A stretch of 32,779 nucleotides of DNA, taken from Polaromonas sp. Lineage in GTDB: Bacteria > Pseudomonadota > Gammaproteobacteria > Burkholderiales > Burkholderiaceae_C. Both the position numbers and the translations under genes were made by a program. The stretch spans positions 107,597 through 140,375 of the forward strand of contig JAURVI010000020.1 of assembly GCA_030655515.1 (NCBI GenBank), given 5' to 3'. Each line of letters begins with the position of its first letter. Position 1 is the first letter of the stretch. A model generated the notes under the pieces. It searched no databases, was not told where the DNA came from, and was given only the letters and a program-made list of their open reading frames with translations. Shown here one piece after another: positions 22,839 to 32,643 of this stretch.

Positions 22839-24493
22839 TGCGCGGCTCCGGCTTCATGCACGGGAATCCGAACGTCGATGCGTGTCCCCTGCCCCGGCTG
22901 GCTGTCGATGTTGATGCTGCCCTTGAGCAGCAGCGCCCGCTCGCGCAAGCCCATCAGACCGAGGGAGCTGGGCTTGCGCGGCCCGTCCGTGGAGAAGCCC
23001 CGCCCATTATCGGCCACCCGCAGCGTCACCTCGGTCGACGTCCGCTCGATATGCACCTCGACCTGCGAGGCCTGAGCGTGCTTGGCCACATTGACCAGCG
23101 CCTCCTGCACGATGCGGAACACGGCCGTCGCGTAAGGCTCGTGCAGTTCCACTTCCTCGTCGACCGAGAGCGTGCAGACCACGCCCGTGCGCTCGATGAA
23201 GTTGTGGACCAGCCACTCGATGGCCGGCACCAGGCCCAGATCGTCCAGCAGCAAGGGCCGCAGATCGGCGGCGATGCGCCGCGTGGCCGCCACCGTGGCG
23301 TCGAGCATGGCGAGCATGTCGCCGAGCTTGGCCGCGACGTCCGGCCCGCCATCGACCAGCTTGTCGCGCAACCAGATCGTGTCCATCTTGAGCGCCGTGA
23401 GCGACTGCGCCAGTTCATCGTGCAGCTCCCGCGCAATGCGGCTCTTCTCGCCTTCACGGATGACATGGGCCTCGGAGGCGAAAGCGCTCAGATCTTCCTG
23501 GGCGCGCACCCGCTCGGTGATGTCGCGCAGGATCACGGTGAACAGCTTGCCCTGAGTCGTCTCAAGCTGCGAAATCGAGGCCTCCATCGGGAATTCTTCG
23601 CCATCGGCGCGCTGCCCGTAAAACACGGTGCCATCGCCCATGCGCCGCGATGTGATGCCCATGTCGGCATAATGCCGGACGTGTTCGCCGTGGCTGGCAC
23701 GAAAACGCTCCGGCATCAGCTTGCTCATGGGCTCGCCCACAGCCTGCTCATTCGGCCAACCGAATATCTTCTCGGCCGCCCGGTTGTACAGGACGATGCG
23801 CTGCGCCTCATCCACCGTGATGATGGCGTCCATGGCCGAGTCAAGCAGGGCTATCAGGCGCGCGTGCTCCTGTTCGGCCTGCAGGCGTCCGGTCACGTCG
23901 CGAAGAATCACCGTGAACAATTTTCCGTCAGACGTATCGAGCTGTGAGATCGAGGCGTCCAGCGGGAACTCCTGGCCGTCGGCTCGGCGTCCATAAACGA
24001 CCGGCGAACCGCCCATGCGGCGCGAGGTGGCGCCAGTGACGCCGAAACGTTTTATGTGTCCGCCGTGCGCCGACGCAAAGCGCTCGGGGATAAGCCGGTC
24101 CAGTGGCTGGCCCAGCACTTGCGCCGCCGGCCAGCCGAATATTTTTTCGGCCGCCAAGTTGTACATCAGGATGCGCTGCTGTTCGTCGACCGTGATGATG
24201 GCGTCCATGGCCGAGTCGAGCAGCCCGGCGAGCAGGGCCGCCGCACCGGCCTGCTCACGCTCGCCGGTGCGGCGCCGCATGGCTTCGAGGCCGACATGAA
24301 CGAATGCGAGCGCGGCAGTGCCGGCCGCCAGCGCCACGGCGGTTGCAAACACCAGGCCGGAGCGCCAGCCCGCCGCCAGAAGCAGGCACGCCATCAGCGC
24401 CAGCGCGGCGGCCAACGCCACGGCGAGAGTAAGCGTGATCGAACGCGGCGGCGCGGCCGCCTCGTTTGCATGTTCAGGAGGGAAAAGCAGCAC
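22835..24493 (-). CDS. PAS-PAS sensor histidine kinase (HisKA_3 type)
   Basis: The 552 residues comprise two N-terminal membrane helices (~18-40, 46-66), PAS1 (~91-205), PAS2 (~217-330), a dimerisation/phosphoacceptor helix with H358 in ARELHDELAQSL, and an ATPase domain with N468 (EALVNVAKHA) and ADNGRGF (493-500). The two PAS domains are near copies of each other, with the same LLDSAMDAIITVDE opening and a similar end, KLFTVILRD. No heme or flavin motif is evident by eye. The start is GTG 24493 with a weak AAGAAAG site. It would phosphorylate the overlapping NarL-type regulator. It diverges from the small usp gene across an intergenic FNR box. Confidence 0.9.
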   Translation of the reverse strand: MLLFPPEHANEAAAPPRSITLTLAVALAAALALMACLLLAAGWRSGLVFATAVALAAGTAALAFVHVGLEAMRRRTGEREQAGAAALLAGLLDSAMDAIITVDEQQRILMYNLAAEKIFGWPAAQVLGQPLDRLIPERFASAHGGHIKRFGVTGATSRRMGGSPVVYGRRADGQEFPLDASISQLDTSDGKLFTVILRDVTGRLQAEQEHARLIALLDSAMDAIITVDEAQRIVLYNRAAEKIFGWPNEQAVGEPMSKLMPERFRASHGEHVRHYADMGITSRRMGDGTVFYGQRADGEEFPMEASISQLETTQGKLFTVILRDITERVRAQEDLSAFASEAHVIREGEKSRIARELHDELAQSLTALKMDTIWLRDKLVDGGPDVAAKLGDMLAMLDATVAATRRIAADLRPLLLDDLGLVPAIEWLVHNFIERTGVVCTLSVDEEVELHEPYATAVFRIVQEALVNVAKHAQASQVEVHIERTSTEVTLRVADNGRGFSTDGPRKPSSLGLMGLRERALLLKGSINIDSQPGQGTRIDVRIPVHEAGAAQ

Positions 24494-24626
24494 GGTTCTT
24501 TCTTGCGGGACGATGCCGCGATCTTACAGCCCAAGCCATCGCGGACGGATCGAGCCGGGTGTCCGTCGGTTTTGTCGCCCAAAACCGCCTGCGGTTCGGC
24601 CCAGGTCAACACCTCGCGCCCTGCGT

Positions 24627-24640
24627 TTGATCAACATCAA
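24627..24640. promoter_or_regulatory. Canonical FNR box upstream of uspA-like gene
   Basis: TTGAT-CAAC-ATCAA matches the FNR/ANR consensus exactly, centred at 24633.5. For the plus-strand usp gene (ATG 24702), CACACT at 24663-24668 lies where a class II -10 should be, giving a start near 24675 and the box at -41.5. The kinase gene diverges on the other side and might also be affected. Confidence 0.75.
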
Positions 24641-24701
24641 CAGCGCCGGGCTGCAAACGCTTCACACTGCGGCCATCATGTAATCAACAAGGAGCCGCAT
24701 C

Positions 24702-25175
24702 ATGTATAAGCGCATTCTCGTGCCCATCGACGGCAGCGAAACATCCAACAAGGCCCTGGTCGCCGCGCTGCAGCTCGCCCGGGATTTCAGCGCCCGGGTG
24801 CGGCTGGTCCATGTGGTGGAAGAACTGACCTACCTCACCGGCTATGACCAGTACAGCGGCTACTCGGACGATCTCATCAAGATCATGCGGGAAACCGGCG
24901 CCAAGATTCTCAGCGACGCCATGACAATCGCCAAAGCCGCCGGGGTGGAGGTTGATAACGTACAGTTCGACACCCTCGGCGAGCGGCTGGGCGAGACGGT
25001 GGCCGACGCGGCCAGGCGCTGGAACGCCGACCTGATCGTCGTCGGCACCCATGGACGGCGCGGCGTCGGCCGTGTGCTCATGGGCAGCGGTGCCGAGCAG
25101 ATCGTCCGCCTGGCGCCCGTGCCGGTGCTGGTGGTACGCTCGCAGGACAGCGAGGACGTGAAAGCGACCCCCTAG
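24702..25175 (+). CDS. Universal stress protein, UspA family
   Basis: This 157-residue single-domain Usp opens KRILVPIDGSETSNKAL and has the ATP-binding pattern GTHGRRGVGRVLMGSGAEQIVR near the end, so it is of the nucleotide-binding type. AAGGAG lies 7 bases before ATG 24702. A canonical FNR box is centred 68 bases upstream of the start codon, consistent with induction at low oxygen. Its TAG (25173-25175) directly borders the methyltransferase remnant on the opposite strand. Confidence 0.93.
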   Translation: MYKRILVPIDGSETSNKALVAALQLARDFSARVRLVHVVEELTYLTGYDQYSGYSDDLIKIMRETGAKILSDAMTIAKAAGVEVDNVQFDTLGERLGETVADAARRWNADLIVVGTHGRRGVGRVLMGSGAEQIVRLAPVPVLVVRSQDSEDVKATP

Positions 25176-25359
25176 ACAAAGACCCTATGCCAGCCCCTGC
25201 ATCCAGCAGTCGGCCCTCCCTCAAGCCGACATCAGGAAACATGCCAGCCATGAACCGAGCCGTGGTCTCGGGCGTGAGGAACTGACCGAGCTGCGATTTA
25301 TGTTTCGCATCGGTTGCCCTTGAAACCCGAAGCCTTGATTGTTCGATCTCTTTCAGCAA
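25176..25359 (-). pseudogene. DNA adenine methyltransferase (Eco57I/N6-MTase type), 5' remnant
   Basis: From a TTG at 25359 with AGGAG 8 bases upstream, the frame reads LKEIEQSRLRVSRATDAKHK, QLGQFLTPETTARFMAGMF, then GRLLDAGAGIGSLS. QLGQF.TP and LLDAGAGIGSL are the opening and the SAM-binding motif I of N6-adenine methyltransferases linked to restriction systems. Homology breaks off right after motif I, at the border of the convergent usp gene; the catalytic NPPY and everything after it are missing. It is therefore a truncated, inactive remnant of a restriction-modification gene. Confidence 0.72.
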
Positions 25360-25379
25360 AACAACGACTCCTGTTGCGC

Positions 25380-25454
25380 ATCTCAACCGGAAGAAGCTTC
25401 ACGGCCCCTTCCTCCCACACCACCGGACATACGGGTCACGTATCCGGTGGCTCC
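25380..25454 (-). mobile_element. Group II intron 3' end (domains V and VI), remnant
   Basis: Read leftward, GGAGCC begins at 25454. CCACCGGA and TCCGGTGG form an 8-bp stem, then a two-base TG bulge on the 3' side, then TACG/CGTA closing a 5-base loop. This is the shape of group II domain V, with its AGC-type start. Next comes a 9-bp stem GGAAGGGGC/GCTTCTTCC (two G-T pairs), as for domain VI, and the element would end GAGAT at 25380. The methyltransferase remnant starts right after it. No reverse-transcriptase motifs were found upstream, so only the 3' end appears to remain. The call rests on structure by eye. Confidence 0.55.
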
Positions 25455-25639
25455 TTGAAACGACGTTGATCTCATGCTGCCCTGACCATTGCCAACTCGG
25501 GCAGCCCCATTGTCTCCGTGCGTCGCATCGTAACCGCCGTCACATCCGCCGCTGGCGGGCGATGGCGCAGTTGTGGGTGCCGGCCCGCCACTACCTTGCC
25601 CAAATTCTGATCGTCAGCCCTGCCCGGCCTGCAGATCCG
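25455..25639. other. Unassigned stretch between the intron remnant and ruvB
   Basis: Leftward, an open frame runs on past the ruvB stop for about 60 codons and ends MGLPELAMVRAA-stop near 25474, about 20 bases before domain V, where an intron-encoded ORF would end. I recognise no reverse-transcriptase or maturase motif in it, so it may or may not be the tail of such an ORF. No promoter or terminator is evident. Confidence 0.3.
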
Positions 25640-26712
<1,073 letters not shown>

Positions 26713-26716
<4 letters not shown>

Positions 26717-27285
26717 TTGGCCAACGCCTTCAAAGCCAGCTTGATGCCATCGCTCACGCCGCTGTCGGCGGGCAGGGCCTTGAGCGCCAGCGCCGCGTCG
26801 CGGTCGCTGTAGCCCAGGGCCACCAGCGCCTGCAAAATGTCGGATTGCGCATCGTTGGTCACGCTGACCTGCACACCGATGTCGGCGCCCAGCTTGCCTT
26901 TGAGTTCGAGCAGCAGGCGCTCGGCGGTTTTTTTGCCGATGCCGGGCACCTTGATGATGCGGCCAGCCTCCTGACGGGTCACGGCCTGGGCCAGTTCCTC
27001 GACGCTCATGCCGCTGAGCACGCTGAGCGCGGTGCGCGGACCGACGCCGGAGATCTTGATGAGCTGGCGAAAAGCGGCGCGCTCGCTGACGCTGCCGAAT
27101 CCGTAAAGGAGTTGCGCGTCTTCACGCACCACAAAATGCGTGAGCAGCGAAACTTTTTCACCGAGACCGGGGAGGTTGTAAAAGGTGCTCATGGGCACCA
27201 GCACCTCGTAACCCACGCCGTTGCAGTCCACCAGAAGCTCAGGGGGGTTCTTTTCGGCCAGCAGGCCAGAGATGCGTCCAATCAT
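26713..27285 (-). CDS. ruvA: Holliday junction DNA helicase subunit RuvA
   Basis: This 190-residue protein has an OB-fold N-terminus ([15 protein letters not shown]), two helix-hairpin-helix motifs ([35 protein letters not shown]) and the C-terminal RuvB-binding domain ([17 protein letters not shown]). ATG 27285 is chosen over a TTG two codons upstream because it gives the universal MIGR start. It is coupled to ruvB by a 4-base overlap. Confidence 0.96.
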
Positions 27286-27380
27286 GGGCAAATCTTATCA
27301 GTCGGGGACATCTCGGCATTTGTTGAAAATTGGGGGGACAATCTCGCCAGAACCCACCCCTTTCCAGGAAAACCCCCGCC

Positions 27381-28394
27381 TTGATTCTTAGACACACCTT
27401 CGCGCCGCCCAACAACACCCGCATGGGCCATCTGTGCGGCCCCATGGATTCGCACGTCCGCACCATCGAAGCGGCGCTGCAAGTGAGCATTGCCCACCGT
27501 TTCGAGCAGTTCAAGATCGACGGGCCCAAAGTCAAGGCCCAGCAGGCGCTGGAAGTGCTGCAGGCGCTGTATGAAATGGCGCAGCGCCCGATTCCCGAGG
27601 AAACCGTGCAGTTGATGCTGGCCGGCGACACCGCGCTGAGTCTGGCGCCCGACGGTGCGATGGCGCTGTCCACCCGGCGCGCCGACCTGCGCGCCCGCAC
27701 CGTGAACCAGGGTGTCTACCTGGAAAACATCGCCACGCACGACATCACTTTCGGCATTGGCCCGGCCGGCACCGGCAAGACCTACCTGGCCGTGGCCTGT
27801 GCGGTCGATGCGCTGGAGCGCAGCGCGGTGCAGCGCATCGTGCTGACGCGCCCGGCGGTCGAGGCCGGCGAGCGCCTGGGTTTTCTGCCCGGCGACCTGA
27901 ACCAGAAGGTGGACCCTTACCTGCGCCCGCTGTACGATGCGCTGTACGAGCTGATGGGTTTTGAACGTGTGCAAAAGGCCTTTGAGCGCCAGCAAATCGA
28001 AATCGCGCCGCTGGCCTTCATGCGCGGCCGCACGCTGAACCACGCGTTCGTGATCCTGGACGAGGCGCAAAACACCACGCCCGAGCAAATGAAGATGTTT
28101 TTGACGCGCATCGGTTTCGGCGCCAAGGCCGTCATCACCGGCGACATCAGCCAGGTCGATCTGCCGCGCACTCAGCTCAGCGGGTTGGTCGATGCCGAGC
28201 GCGTGCTCAAACGTGTCAAAGGCATTGCAATCACCCGCTTGAGCAGTCTGGACGTGGTGCGACACCCGCTGGTCGCGCGTATTGTCGATGCCTATGACGG
28301 TTCCCAAAGCAAAGCAGCAGGCACCGAAGATGCGATTGATCCGGTAGGGCCTGTCGCCCGCCCGACAAGGACAAGGCGCCGGAATGGCTCTTAA
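27381..28394 (+). CDS. phoH: PhoH-like ATPase
   Basis: This is a 337-residue P-loop ATPase of the PhoH/YbeZ family, which acts with YbeY on RNA. It has Walker A GPAGTGKT, Walker [20 protein letters not shown] and the RTLNHAFV element. TTG 27381 is chosen as start because [12 protein letters not shown] is the usual N-terminus in related bacteria and AGGA lies ~11 bases upstream. The frame is open further up, but those residues look unlike protein. Its last 11 bases overlap ybeY. It diverges from ruvA across ~95 bases holding both promoters. Confidence 0.9.
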   Translation: MILRHTFAPPNNTRMGHLCGPMDSHVRTIEAALQVSIAHRFEQFKIDGPKVKAQQALEVLQALYEMAQRPIPEETVQLMLAGDTALSLAPDGAMALSTRRADLRARTVNQGVYLENIATHDITFGIGPAGTGKTYLAVACAVDALERSAVQRIVLTRPAVEAGERLGFLPGDLNQKVDPYLRPLYDALYELMGFERVQKAFERQQIEIAPLAFMRGRTLNHAFVILDEAQNTTPEQMKMFLTRIGFGAKAVITGDISQVDLPRTQLSGLVDAERVLKRVKGIAITRLSSLDVVRHPLVARIVDAYDGSQSKAAGTEDAIDPVGPVARPTRTRRRNGS

Positions 28395-28839
28395 AAAACT
28401 GAGCCTGTCGCTGCAGTTCGGCGACATTGCGGACGCCAGGCGCCACCGCGCCGCACTGCCGCGCCACGCGGTGGCGCGCTGGATTCGCCATGCGCTGGAC
28501 AGCGACGCCGAGCTCACCGTGCGTATTGTCGATGCCGACGAAGGCCAGGCACTCAACCGCGGCTACCGCCAGAAAGACTACGCGACCAACGTGCTGACTT
28601 TTGAGTACGCGCAGGCGCCACGGGTCACCGCCGATCTGGTGCTGTGCGCGCCAGTCATCGCCAAAGAGGCGCGCGAAAACAAAAAAACGCTGCAGGCCCA
28701 CTACGCCCACCTGCTGGTACACGGCACCTTGCACGCGCAGGGCTGGGACCATGAAACCAGCCAGGCCGATGCGCAGGCCATGGAAGCGCGCGAGGTCGAG
28801 ATTCTGGCCGGCCTGGGAATCAAGAACCCTTACCTTTGA
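28384..28839 (+). CDS. ybeY: Endoribonuclease YbeY
   Basis: This 151-residue metal-dependent RNase takes part in 16S rRNA 3' maturation and ribosome quality control. The zinc motif [11 protein letters not shown] (H113, H117, H123) is complete, and the conserved [16 protein letters not shown] strand precedes it. ATG 28384 overlaps phoH by 11 bases, indicating coupled translation. Confidence 0.95.
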   Translation: MALKKLSLSLQFGDIADARRHRAALPRHAVARWIRHALDSDAELTVRIVDADEGQALNRGYRQKDYATNVLTFEYAQAPRVTADLVLCAPVIAKEARENKKTLQAHYAHLLVHGTLHAQGWDHETSQADAQAMEAREVEILAGLGIKNPYL

Positions 28840-28884
28840 TTTTTTTCAAGCATTAACCGTCCCTCTCTTTCCGGATCACCCGGA

Positions 28885-29796
28885 TCAAATCAAATCCTTC
28901 TGGTCGTCAAAGTGCGCTTCCACGTCCGAAGGCAGCAACTGGATGGTGGCCCGCAGGCCGGGCACGGCACTCATCAACGCCTGCTCTACGCTGGCGCGCA
29001 GCGCCGCCGCCCGCCCGAGTGACCAGCCGGCCGGCATGTGCATGTGCAGATCCACAAAACGGCGCTGGCCGGAGCGGCGCGTGGTCAGGTGATCAAAGCG
29101 GATGGTGTGGTGTTTGAAGACCTCCAGCGTCTTGTGAATCTCGACCAGCACCTCGGGCTCGACGGCCTCGTCCATCAGGCCTTGCGACGAGCGCCACATC
29201 AGGCGAAAGCCTTCCCGCAAAATGTTCAGGGCCACGCCGATGGCCACCCATGCATCGAGCCACAACCAGCCTGTCAGCGCCACGGCGCCAATGCCGACAA
29301 CCACACCGGCCGAGGTCCAGACATCGGTGACCAGGTGTTTGGCATCGGCTTCCAGCGCAATCGACCGGTGCTGCCTGGCCGCGCCGAACATGACCCAGGC
29401 CAGCAGCCCGTTGAGCGCGGAACTGACGATGGACAGACCCAGGCCCCAACCCACCTGCTGGAGCGGCTGCGGATCCACGATGCGATGTCCGGCCGCCCAG
29501 ATGATGGCCAGCGCAGCCCCGACGATCAGCAGTCCTTCAAAGCCGGACGAAAAATACTCGGCCTTGTGGTGGCCATAAGGATGGTCGTCGTCGGCAGGCC
29601 GCTGCGCAATCGTCACCATCGCCAGCCCGAAAACCGCGCTGGCGAGGTTGACGAAAGACTCCATCGCGTCGGCCAGCAACCCCACCGAGTCGGTGATGTA
29701 CCAGGCCCCGGTTTTCAGCACAATGGTGACAAGCGCCACCGCGACCGAAGCCATCAGCAGGCGTTGCGGCGTCAGCGACTGCAGAAAGGGCTTCAT
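28885..29796 (-). CDS. Cation diffusion facilitator (CDF) metal transporter
   Basis: This 303-residue protein has six membrane helices and a cytoplasmic C-terminal domain. The transport-site residues are E46 and N50 in TM2 (LADAMESFVN) and H154/D158 in TM5 (DAKHLVTD). FieF has D45/D49 with H153/D157, so the TM2 pair differs and metal preference (Zn, Fe or Mn) cannot be stated. HPYGHHKAE after TM2 is typical. It is convergent with ybeY, 45 bases apart, and lies 21 bases beyond the tyrS stop on the same strand. Confidence 0.88.
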   Translation of the reverse strand: MKPFLQSLTPQRLLMASVAVALVTIVLKTGAWYITDSVGLLADAMESFVNLASAVFGLAMVTIAQRPADDDHPYGHHKAEYFSSGFEGLLIVGAALAIIWAAGHRIVDPQPLQQVGWGLGLSIVSSALNGLLAWVMFGAARQHRSIALEADAKHLVTDVWTSAGVVVGIGAVALTGWLWLDAWVAIGVALNILREGFRLMWRSSQGLMDEAVEPEVLVEIHKTLEVFKHHTIRFDHLTTRRSGQRRFVDLHMHMPAGWSLGRAAALRASVEQALMSAVPGLRATIQLLPSDVEAHFDDQKDLI

Positions 29797-29817
29797 CGGC
29801 GGCTCAGGGCTCAGGGC

Positions 29818-31050
29818 TCAGGAAAGCGTCACGCGCGCAAACTTGCGCTTGCCCACCTGCACCACATAGGTTCCGGCGCCAAGTTTGAGCGCCTTGTCGC
29901 TGACCACGCTGGAGTCCACGCGCACGCCGCCGCCGTCGATCAGGCGGTTGCCTTCGCCGCTGGACGCGGCCAGCCCGGCCATTTTGAGCAGCGCACCGAT
30001 GCCCAGCGGCGCCCCGCTCAAAGTGACTTCAGGAATCTCGTCGGGCACGCCGCCTTGGCTGCGCTTGATGAAATCCTGCTCGGCGGCGTCCGCGGCGGCG
30101 GCTGAGTGAAAGCGGGCGGTGATCTCCTTGGCCAGCAAAACCTTCGCGTCCTTGGGATTGCGGCCGGTCTCGACTTCGCGTCGAAGCGCGGCGATCTCCG
30201 CCTCGCTCCTGAAGCTGAGCAGGGTGTACCACTTCCACATCAGCACGTCGGAGATGCTCAGCACCTTGGCAAACATGGTGTTGGCGTCTTCGGAAATGCC
30301 GATGTAGTTGTTCTTGCTCTTGGACATCTTCTCCACGCCGTCCAGGCCCTCCAGCAGCGGCATGGTCAAAATGCATTGCGGCTCCTGGCCATATTCCGCC
30401 TGCAGGTGGCGCCCCATGAGCAGGTTGAATTTCTGGTCGGTGCCGCCGAGTTCGAGGTCGCTTTTGAGCGCCACCGAGTCGTAGCCCTGCATCAGCGGGT
30501 ACAAAAACTCATGCACGCTGATCGGCGTTCCGGCCTTGAAGCGGTCATGAAAATCGTTGCGCTCCATCATGCGGGCCACGTTGTATCTGGCGGCCAGTTC
30601 GATCATGCCGCGTGCGCCCAGCGGGTCGCTCCATTCGCTGTTGTAACGAATCTCGGTTCTGGCGGGATCCAGCACCAGGGACGCCTGTTTGTAATAAGTG
30701 TCTGCGTTGGCCTTGATCTGCTCCGGGCTCAAAGGCGGGCGGGTGGCATTGCGGCCGGACGGATCGCCGATCAGCGAGGTGAAGTCGCCGATCAGGAAAA
30801 TCACCTGGTGCCCCAGGTTTTGCAACTGACGCATTTTGTTCAAAACCACGGTATGTCCGACATGAATGTCAGGCGCGGTCGGATCCAGCCCCAATTTGAT
30901 GCGCAGCGGCGTGCCCGTGGCCTCGGAGCGCGCCAGTTTTTGAAGCCATTCATCTTGTGGAATCAGCTCTTCACAGCCCCGCAAGGACACCGCCAGAGCC
31001 TCCCTGACCTTGTCCGTTATCGGAAAATTCGTAACACGCGCTTGATTCAT
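29818..31050 (-). CDS. tyrS: Tyrosyl-tRNA synthetase
   Basis: This 410-residue class I synthetase has the HIGH variant HVGH (63-66), the KMSKS loop in GVEKMSKSKNN and a C-terminal S4 RNA-binding domain (~345-405; RLIDGGGVRVDSSVVSD). The fairly long N-terminal segment and GDPSGR are typical of the TyrZ-like form used by beta- and gammaproteobacteria. It diverges from the M23 peptidase gene. Confidence 0.96.
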   Translation of the reverse strand: MNQARVTNFPITDKVREALAVSLRGCEELIPQDEWLQKLARSEATGTPLRIKLGLDPTAPDIHVGHTVVLNKMRQLQNLGHQVIFLIGDFTSLIGDPSGRNATRPPLSPEQIKANADTYYKQASLVLDPARTEIRYNSEWSDPLGARGMIELAARYNVARMMERNDFHDRFKAGTPISVHEFLYPLMQGYDSVALKSDLELGGTDQKFNLLMGRHLQAEYGQEPQCILTMPLLEGLDGVEKMSKSKNNYIGISEDANTMFAKVLSISDVLMWKWYTLLSFRSEAEIAALRREVETGRNPKDAKVLLAKEITARFHSAAAADAAEQDFIKRSQGGVPDEIPEVTLSGAPLGIGALLKMAGLAASSGEGNRLIDGGGVRVDSSVVSDKALKLGAGTYVVQVGKRKFARVTLS

Positions 31051-31221
31051 AAGGGTTTTTCACAGGTCGGGCAGTCGTCCGACAGATATAATCGCCGTTC
31101 TGCCATTGCAGGGCCGCCATTTTAGTTGGCCCACAAATTGCTGAACCGATTCTAAGTTGTTGCCCAGCGTCCGCCTTTTGCGGCTGGACAATGCCGTTTT
31201 CAGTCGCTATCGGGCCGCGTC
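31051..31221. promoter_or_regulatory. Divergent tyrS / M23 peptidase promoter region
   Basis: A TATAAT hexamer at 31087-31092, followed by CGCCG, is a consensus -10 for the rightward gene. No -35 at the normal 17-base spacing is seen (TTCACA at 31059 is 22 bases away). The leftward promoter for tyrS must also lie here but is not clear. Confidence 0.4.
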
Positions 31222-32643
31222 ATGCAGCCCGATGCCTATCCAAGGTTGGGAACTCCAGTTTTGATCAAAAACGATTTCGTGCAGCACCTGCAACAGGCCG
31301 CGACAAACCTTCTACGCCGCCACCCCCGAAGAATCACGGGCACTTTGGCGGCCTTGCTGCTGGGAACCGGGGTCACAGCCTTTGGCGTAGCGCCGCTGGC
31401 GCCCGATGCGGCCGATTTGCCGGTACGCCAGGTGCTGGAAGCCGTTCAAAGCCTGCCGACAGAAGCGCAAACCGAAGCCCTTGGCGACTTCCGCTTCAAA
31501 TTGTTTCGCACCGAAACCACGCGCAGCAGCGACACCGCAGACACCTTGCTCAGGCGCCTGAACATCGACGACGCGACTGCGGCTGCTTTTTTACGCAGCG
31601 ATGCCAACGGCCGCCTGACATTGATGGGGCGCCCCGGTAAAAACGTGTCGGTTGAAGCCACCGACGGCAACCAGCTCCTCAAGCTGACGGTTCGCTGGCC
31701 AAGCGACAACGAAGAAAAGTTCACGCGTCTGGTCGTCGAACGTGCGGCCGGCAACACTTTCGCTTCGCGCCTTGAGACGGCAGCCTACACCCGCTCGAGC
31801 CGGCTGGCCGGCGGCACGATTCGCACCTCGCTGTTTGCCGCCACCGACGATGCCGCCATTCCTGACGCCGTGGCCATGCAGATCGCCGAAGTTTTTTCAG
31901 GCGACATCGATTTTCACCGCGCCCTGCGCAAGGGCGACCGCTTCAGCGTGGTCTATGAAACGCTGGAGGCCGATGGCGAAGCCCTGCGCACCGGCAGGGT
32001 ACTCAGCGCCGAATTCGTCAACAACGGAAAAACGCTGCAAGCCATGTGGTTCAGCGATCCAGCGGCAGCGGCCAACCCGGTGACCAGCACCGCAGCCGCC
32101 AAAGGCGGCTACTACACCCTTGACGGCCAAAGCCTGCGCCGCGCCTACCTGGCGTCGCCGATGGCGTTTTCACGCGTCAGCAGCGGCTTCAAGATGCGTT
32201 TTCACCCGATTTTGCAGAAGTGGCGAGCCCACCTGGGTGTTGACTACGCGGCACCGACCGGTACAGCCGTGCGCAGTGTCGGCGACGGCGTGGTTGAGTT
32301 CGCCGGTGTTCAAAATGGTTTTGGCAATGTGGTGTTTGTCAAACACCGCAACAACCACACCACCGTCTATGCCCACTTGAGCCGCATCGGTGTGCATAAG
32401 GGCCAACGCGTGAGCCAGGGACAAGACCTGGGAGCCGTCGGCGCGACCGGCTGGGCCACCGGGCCGCACCTGCACTTCGAATTCCGCGTCAATGGCGCCC
32501 ACCAGGACCCGGTGACGATTGCCAAACAGAGCGAAAACCTCCCCCTGTCCGCCGCAGCGCAACCGCTGTTCCGGCAACTGGCCGGCAGCGCCCGGCAACA
32601 ACTGCAAGCAGCCGCGACCATCATGCAGACCCGGGCTGAATAA
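31222..32643 (+). CDS. M23-family peptidoglycan endopeptidase (MepM-like)
   Basis: The 473 residues have an N-terminal membrane anchor or signal (~34-55, ITGTLAALLLGTGVTAFGVA), a middle region (~100-300) including ALRKGDRFSVVYE typical of MepM-like proteins, and a C-terminal LytM domain with zinc ligands H337 and D341 (AHLGVDYAAPTGT) and HLHFEF (H416, H418). The catalytic set looks complete, so it should cleave cross-links in the periplasm. ATG 31222 lacks a clear ribosome-binding site; TTG 31261 (LIKNDFVQHLQ) is a strong alternative start because that is the usual N-terminus in related bacteria. Confidence 0.9.
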   Translation: MQPDAYPRLGTPVLIKNDFVQHLQQAATNLLRRHPRRITGTLAALLLGTGVTAFGVAPLAPDAADLPVRQVLEAVQSLPTEAQTEALGDFRFKLFRTETTRSSDTADTLLRRLNIDDATAAAFLRSDANGRLTLMGRPGKNVSVEATDGNQLLKLTVRWPSDNEEKFTRLVVERAAGNTFASRLETAAYTRSSRLAGGTIRTSLFAATDDAAIPDAVAMQIAEVFSGDIDFHRALRKGDRFSVVYETLEADGEALRTGRVLSAEFVNNGKTLQAMWFSDPAAAANPVTSTAAAKGGYYTLDGQSLRRAYLASPMAFSRVSSGFKMRFHPILQKWRAHLGVDYAAPTGTAVRSVGDGVVEFAGVQNGFGNVVFVKHRNNHTTVYAHLSRIGVHKGQRVSQGQDLGAVGATGWATGPHLHFEFRVNGAHQDPVTIAKQSENLPLSAAAQPLFRQLAGSARQQLQAAATIMQTRAE

